Shown here: positions 60,611 through 64,000 of the stretch, one piece after another
How positions within the stretch are numbered: position 1 is the first letter of the stretch
How the letters are laid out: the number at the start of each line of letters is the position of its first letter
NCBI GenBank assembly: GCA_900540385.1
Contig: UQFY01000001.1
Location: 92,399 to 156,398 of the forward strand
Reading direction: 5' to 3'
DNA from: an uncultured Mollicutes bacterium
GTDB lineage: Bacteria > Bacillota_I > Bacilli_A > RFN20 > CAG-826
DNA length: 64,000 nt
The notes under the pieces: generated by a model
Databases searched by the model: none
Told to the model about the DNA's origin: nothing
The model's input: the letters and a program-made list of their open reading frames with translations, nothing else
Translations under genes and position numbers: made by a program

Positions 60611-60626
60611 TAAATGCTATATCGAA

Positions 60627-60803
60627 TTAGCGAGCGATGGCACCGACTGGGCAAGAAGCGATGACATCATCGATTGTTGCTTCATCAGCATCAGCGATAA
60701 CGACAGATTTGCCATTGTCATCAAAAGCAAAGACATCAGGCATGCTGGAAATGCAAAGACCACATCCGATGCAAGCATCTGCGTCAACTGTAACTTTAAC
60801 CAT
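60627..60803 (-). CDS. Ferredoxin, single [4Fe-4S] cluster
   Basis: 58 residues, minus strand, start at 60803 with a perfect TAGGAGG eight bases upstream. Cysteines 11, 14 and 17 (CIGCGLC) and Cys51 (SCPVGAIAR) are the four ligands of one [4Fe-4S] cluster; the second cluster of clostridial ferredoxins is absent. The acidic middle (FDDNGKSVVIADADEATIDD) suits docking to redox partners. It serves as a low-potential electron carrier in the cytoplasm. It is a monocistronic unit with its own terminator. Confidence 0.95.
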   Translation of the reverse strand: MVKVTVDADACIGCGLCISSMPDVFAFDDNGKSVVIADADEATIDDVIASCPVGAIAR

Positions 60804-61037
60804 ATTAAAATCCTCCTATAAGGGTATGCCTATTCTAAGCCAACAGTTTTTGAATGAAAATAGCAAAAAAAGTTTCGATTTTATTGTTAGTTTGATATAA
60901 CTTTTTAAACAATGAATAGTCCTTACTTTTCGAATAAAAAAGGAAAAAAGGTTTGTCTGCTTTAATTTTTATCCACCTCCAAAATAACCCTTTTTTCATA
61001 ATGAAAAAGACGCCTGTTTTAGTTAGAATAGTTGGGT

Positions 61038-61277
61038 ATGAAAACCAGGATGGAGAAATATAAGAAATATCGGGAAAGAATTCTAAAAACCCCAGATGAG
61101 AAATTTGAGAATAAGAAAACTCGTCAAGTAGAGGTTTCAAAAGAAGAAATCCAAGCGGAAACTCCTTATACGGAATATCGCAAAAAAGAAATCCATATGT
61201 ATTCTTTAAAGGGCTGTGTTCTTTTCCTCGCCATCATTCTTTTTATCTTGTTGTATTTATTTTGGGTGAGGATGTAA
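61038..61277 (+). CDS. Small single-pass membrane protein
   Basis: 79 residues from the ATG at 61038. A highly charged N-terminal ~50 residues (KYKKYRERILKTPDEKFENK) is followed by one membrane segment near the C terminus (GCVLFLAIILFILLYLFWV). TAGAAT (61024-61029) lies nine bases before the start, with no Shine-Dalgarno, so a leaderless message is possible; ATG at 61050 is an alternative. It lies just ahead of cmk (stop two bases before its ATG), so they are co-transcribed. Function unknown. Confidence 0.65.
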   Translation: MKTRMEKYKKYRERILKTPDEKFENKKTRQVEVSKEEIQAETPYTEYRKKEIHMYSLKGCVLFLAIILFILLYLFWVRM

Positions 61278-61279
61278 CT

Positions 61280-61966
61280 ATGGAACGTAATATTTCGATT
61301 GCCATTGATGGACCTGCAGCCGCTGGGAAGAGTACGGTCGCAAAAAGAGTCGCTCACGCTCTCGGCTTTACCTATATTGATACGGGAGCTATGTATCGTG
61401 CTGTAACCTATGCCGTTTTGAAAGCAGGGTTAGATCCTAAAAAGGAAGAGGACGCTGTAGCGGTTTTAAAAAATTTGGATATTGATTTAAGAGAAGATGG
61501 TAAAGTTTTTTGCAATAACGAAGATGTTACCAAATTAATCCGTAAAACGGATGTTTCTGGAAATGTAAGCTATATTGCCGCAATGAAACCAGTACGTCTT
61601 GCGTTAATTGAAATGCAACGCCATCTCGCGGAAAAAGAATCTGTCGTGATGGATGGAAGAGATATTGGCTCTTACGTTCTTCCTAATGCTGAAGTGAAGA
61701 TTTTTCAAATCGCTTCTCCAGAAATTCGTGCAAAACGTCGTTATGATGAAGACCAAGAGAAAGGCATCCCTGCCACATACGAGGAAGTCTTAGAAGAAGT
61801 TAAAAAGAGAGATTACATCGATTCGCATCGTGATTTCGATCCTCTTGTTGCAGCCGAGGATTCAATTTCGTTAGACACTTCTTCTATGAGCATTGAAGAA
61901 GTTGTGGATGCGATATTAAAGATTGTTAAAGAAAAAACAGGATTGGAGAGAAAAACATGTCATTAG
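61280..61966 (+). CDS. cmk: Cytidylate kinase
   Basis: 228 residues from the ATG at 61280, which follows GAGG at good spacing and starts directly before the P-loop: ISIAIDGPAAAGKSTVAKRV. YIDTGAMYRAVTY, VVMDGRDIGSYVLP and RAKRRYDED (lid) are the typical CMP-kinase blocks. It phosphorylates CMP and dCMP. The adjacent der gene overlaps by 10 bp, a conserved pair in Bacillota. Confidence 0.96.
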   Translation: MERNISIAIDGPAAAGKSTVAKRVAHALGFTYIDTGAMYRAVTYAVLKAGLDPKKEEDAVAVLKNLDIDLREDGKVFCNNEDVTKLIRKTDVSGNVSYIAAMKPVRLALIEMQRHLAEKESVVMDGRDIGSYVLPNAEVKIFQIASPEIRAKRRYDEDQEKGIPATYEEVLEEVKKRDYIDSHRDFDPLVAAEDSISLDTSSMSIEEVVDAILKIVKEKTGLERKTCH

Positions 61967-63258
61967 GAACACTTGCTTTAGTGGGTTCCCCTTCAAGTGG
62001 GAAGTCCACCATATTCAATCGTATTTTAGGAGAGAGAAAATCCATCGTTGAGCCAACCCCTGGTGTAACTAGAGATAGAATTTATGGCAAAGCAACGTGG
62101 TTAACAAAAGAATTCACCATTATTGATACGGGTGGTATTGAGGTTGCAAACGCTCCTTTCCAGAAATCCATTCGCGCTCAAGTCGAAATTGCTTTAGAAG
62201 AAGCAGACGTGATTGCTTTTGTCGTTGATGGCAAAAAAGGCTTATCCGGAGATGATCGTTTCATCGCCAAGATGCTTTACAAAACCAACAAGCCAAAGAT
62301 TTTGTTGGTAAATAAAATCGATAATATCCAAGAAGTAGGCAACATGGCTGAGTTCTATCGTCTTGGTTTGGGCGATCCAGTTATTTGCTCTGGCGCTCAT
62401 GGCATCGGTATTGGCGATTTTCTTGATAAAGTCATCAAAATGCTTCCGGAAAAAGAAGAAAAACAATATGGTGACGCTATCACTTTTTCCATTATTGGAC
62501 GTCCTAACGTCGGTAAATCCTCTTTGACCAATCGTCTTTTAAATTCCGAACGTGTTCTTGTTTCCAATATCGCTGGTACAACCCGAGATTCCGTGGACAC
62601 GCCATTTACTTTCCAGGATAAAAACTATGTTGTCATTGATACGGCTGGCCTTGTTAAAAGAGGAAGAATCTTTGAAGCAATCGACAAATACGCTGCTTTA
62701 AGAGCTCTTTCTTCCATTGAGCGTTCGGAAGTAGTCTTGCTTGTTATTGATGGCTCTGGCCCTCTTTTAGAGCAAGATAAACATGTTCTTGGCTATGCAA
62801 TGGACGCCAATAAGGCCGTCATTGTTGTCGTCAATAAATGGGACCAAGCAAAGAAAGCCAACAAACAGGATTTCACCAAAGAGATTCGCACTCAACTAAA
62901 GTTCCTTGATTATGCGCCTATCGTCTATACCTCCGCTTTAACGGGTGCAGGTGTGCAAGACCTATTGCCTTTAATCAATCATTGTTATGAAGCCTTCCAT
63001 CGAAGAATACCAACGCCTGTCTTAAACGATATCGTTCGCGATGCCCAGGATATGAATCCGACGCCGGAATTTAATCATGGTCGTTTAAAAATCGTTTTTG
63101 CCGAAGAAGTCGCTGTTTGCCCTCCAACTTTTGTAATGTTTTGCAACAATCCAAAAACGGCGCATTTCTCCTATACGCGTTATTTAGAGAATAGAATTCG
63201 TGACTCTTTCGATTTCGAAGGAACGCCTATTCGTATTATTTACCGTACCAGGAAATAA
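61957..63258 (+). CDS. der: Der (EngA), double GTPase of ribosome assembly
   Basis: 433 residues with two tandem GTPase domains and a C-terminal KH-like domain. The second domain is canonical (GRPNVGKSSLTNRLL, NKWDQ). The first has GSPSSGKSTIFNRIL in place of the usual GRPNVGKS, with TPGVTRDRIYG and NKID intact. The C terminus carries LKIVFAEEVAVCPPTFVMF. It acts in 50S maturation. GTPase 1 binding-loop change is unusual but the Lys-Ser core is kept. Confidence 0.96.
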   Translation: MSLGTLALVGSPSSGKSTIFNRILGERKSIVEPTPGVTRDRIYGKATWLTKEFTIIDTGGIEVANAPFQKSIRAQVEIALEEADVIAFVVDGKKGLSGDDRFIAKMLYKTNKPKILLVNKIDNIQEVGNMAEFYRLGLGDPVICSGAHGIGIGDFLDKVIKMLPEKEEKQYGDAITFSIIGRPNVGKSSLTNRLLNSERVLVSNIAGTTRDSVDTPFTFQDKNYVVIDTAGLVKRGRIFEAIDKYAALRALSSIERSEVVLLVIDGSGPLLEQDKHVLGYAMDANKAVIVVVNKWDQAKKANKQDFTKEIRTQLKFLDYAPIVYTSALTGAGVQDLLPLINHCYEAFHRRIPTPVLNDIVRDAQDMNPTPEFNHGRLKIVFAEEVAVCPPTFVMFCNNPKTAHFSYTRYLENRIRDSFDFEGTPIRIIYRTRK

Positions 63259-63529
63259 CGAATTTTTACATTCATACATAAAATTCGACTTTTTCAATGC
63301 CTTTTTACAAAGTGTAGGTTTTATCGATATTTCGAGAATCAAAAAATCGAAAACATTCGATAGAATCTACTTTTTTGTTTCTTCTAGAGTAGAAAGCGCT
63401 TTCAGAAAACTATCAAAAATTGACTATCAAATGCAAAAAAGCACGATACTACGTGAAGTTTTTTCTTGTAAATGAAAGTTCAGAGTGATAACTTTTAAGC
63501 AGAAAATTTAGCAAAAGGAGGATTTACCC
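63259..63529. promoter_or_regulatory. HU upstream region with a cre-like palindrome
   Basis: 271 bp without a supported gene. A perfect palindrome GAAAGCGCTTTC (63392-63403), flanked as AGAAAGCGCTTTCA, matches the CcpA cre consensus. A possible promoter follows: TTGACT (63420-63425) and GATACT (63445-63450) with a long 19-bp spacer. The leader before HU is AT-rich. Confidence 0.5.
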
Positions 63530-63802
63530 ATGAATAAAGCTGAATTAGTTGAAGCAGTTGCCGTTAAGAGCCAAGTCGCAAAGAGAGACGCAGAAGCCGT
63601 CATCGATGCCGTTTTCGAAGTTATTTCTGATGCCATCGCAAAAGGCGAAACCGTGAAAATCTCCGGATTTGGCATTTTCTCCAAGAAAGAACGTGCTGCC
63701 CGTGAAGGAACCAACCCATCTAGCGGTGCTAAGATCGAAATCCCAGCCAGCAACTCTGTTGGTTTCAAGGTTTCCAAAACCCTTAAAGAAAAACTCAACT
63801 AA
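63530..63802 (+). CDS. hup: HU-family nucleoid protein
   Basis: 90 residues, the standard HU length. MNKAELVEAVAVKS, the dimer core AVIDAVFEVISDAI, and the DNA-binding arm KISGFGIFSKKERAAREGTN then IPASNSVGFKVSKTLKEKL are all typical. It binds and bends DNA. AGGAGG lies eight bases upstream. Single-gene unit with terminator. Confidence 0.97.
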   Translation: MNKAELVEAVAVKSQVAKRDAEAVIDAVFEVISDAIAKGETVKISGFGIFSKKERAAREGTNPSSGAKIEIPASNSVGFKVSKTLKEKLN

Positions 63803-63828
63803 TTTCTCATAAGGAATTGAGATTTTTG

Positions 63829-63855
63829 GCCATTCTTCGGAATGGTCTTTTTCTT
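63829..63855 (+). terminator. Terminator of the HU gene
   Basis: GGCCATTC (63829-63836), TTCG loop, GAATGGTC (63841-63848), then TTTTTC. Confidence 0.92.
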
Positions 63856-63887
63856 TTGATTAGGAAATTCTATTTAAGCCTATAAAC

Positions 63888-63916
63888 ACAAAAAAAGACC
63901 GCATTTTAGCTGCGGT
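63888..63916 (-). terminator. Terminator of the partial minus-strand gene
   Basis: On the minus strand CCGCA and TGCGG (63899-63903, 63911-63915) enclose a 7-nt loop, followed by TCTTTTTTT. It begins directly after the stop codon. Confidence 0.8.
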
Positions 63917-64000
63917 TCATTTTTTGGTGGGTTTATAGACGAAATTTCCCTTTATTTGGTCGTAAACGTCTTTCGGAACGAGCAAATCGCGGTCACAATG
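63917..64000 (-). CDS. Unknown protein, C-terminal 27 residues only
   Basis: An open minus-strand frame enters from the right edge and ends at TGA (63917-63919). The visible tail reads HCDRDLLVPKDVYDQIKG then NFVYKPTKK. Its stop is followed immediately by a terminator, which supports a real gene. The family cannot be named from this fragment. Confidence 0.65.
   Translation of the reverse strand, partial: HCDRDLLVPKDVYDQIKGNFVYKPTKK

Noticed and set aside
60637..60900. 87-codon plus-strand frame over the ferredoxin gene
   Set aside because: The opposite strand encodes a clear ferredoxin with all four cysteines and a perfect ribosome site.
1..64000. CRISPR array
   Set aside because: No set of direct repeats with regular unique spacers; the repeated units found (heptamers, 11-bp iterons) lack spacer-length intervals, and no cas gene is present.
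1..64000. TGA read as tryptophan (mycoplasma code)
   Set aside because: Tryptophan is encoded by TGG throughout and TGA ends many genes, including in ATGA overlaps.

Overview
The window is AT-rich chromosomal DNA from a low-GC Bacillota bacterium, probably a gut lineage near Erysipelotrichia/Bacilli. Evidence is the clustered SUF operon in the order sufC-D-S-U-B, mnmG-rsmG-parA-parB synteny, a Gram-positive single-membrane lipoprotein repertoire, an FMN riboswitch with ribU, strong GGAGG ribosome sites, and CCA-encoded tRNAs. TGA is used as a stop (for example in ATGA overlaps), so this is the standard bacterial code and not the Mycoplasma code. The assignment to a clade is inference.

Layout. 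1-2400: the 3' end of a surface-protein gene, an AP2-domain protein, tRNA-Leu(UAG), a cluster of seven GTCCGCA heptamers and a decayed tRNA-Leu 5' half. 2.4-5.9 kb: HAD hydrolase, flavin reductase, NAD-dependent epimerase and an unknown helical protein. 5.9-10.2 kb: a secreted C39-like cysteine peptidase followed by four paralogous lipoproteins, with a duplicated promoter and a dead second peptidase copy. 10.3-19.3 kb: housekeeping-type genes (split SWIM/SNF2 helicase pair, a flippase-like membrane protein with a GT4 glycosyltransferase, RecX, YhaM). 19.3-20.9 kb: a 1519-bp transposase-less mobile element with 25-bp perfect terminal inverted repeats and an 8-bp target duplication, carrying a Fic gene.

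20.9-42.3 kb: a beta-glucan utilisation locus. A lipoprotein SBP, two permeases and an ATPase import oligosaccharides. Three GH16 lipoproteins and two large surface lipoproteins act outside. A clan GH-Q phosphorylase and a GH30 enzyme act inside. A LacI regulator probably binds GAAAYCGRTTTC palindromes found in both divergent control regions. A DUF4143 ATPase gene, bracketed by two matching dyads, sits in the middle of the locus. 42.4-47 kb: HIT protein and two large lipoproteins, one with a parvulin (PrsA-like) motif. 47.3-56.3 kb: sufCDSUB-mnmG-rsmG-tRNA-Arg, then parAB. 56.4-58 kb: an AlbA/schlafen-type ATPase gene bracketed by two near-identical 67-bp iteron arrays. 58.1-64 kb: FMN riboswitch-ribU, MATE exporter, ferredoxin, small membrane protein, cmk, der, HU and the end of one more gene.

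The most unusual pattern is recurrent. Three unrelated accessory genes (Fic, DUF4143, AlbA_2), each with a probable winged-helix region, are bracketed on both sides by a gene-specific operator-like repeat of conserved geometry. The C39 peptidase locus also carries a second copy of its promoter. This suggests self-regulated, self-contained gene cassettes.
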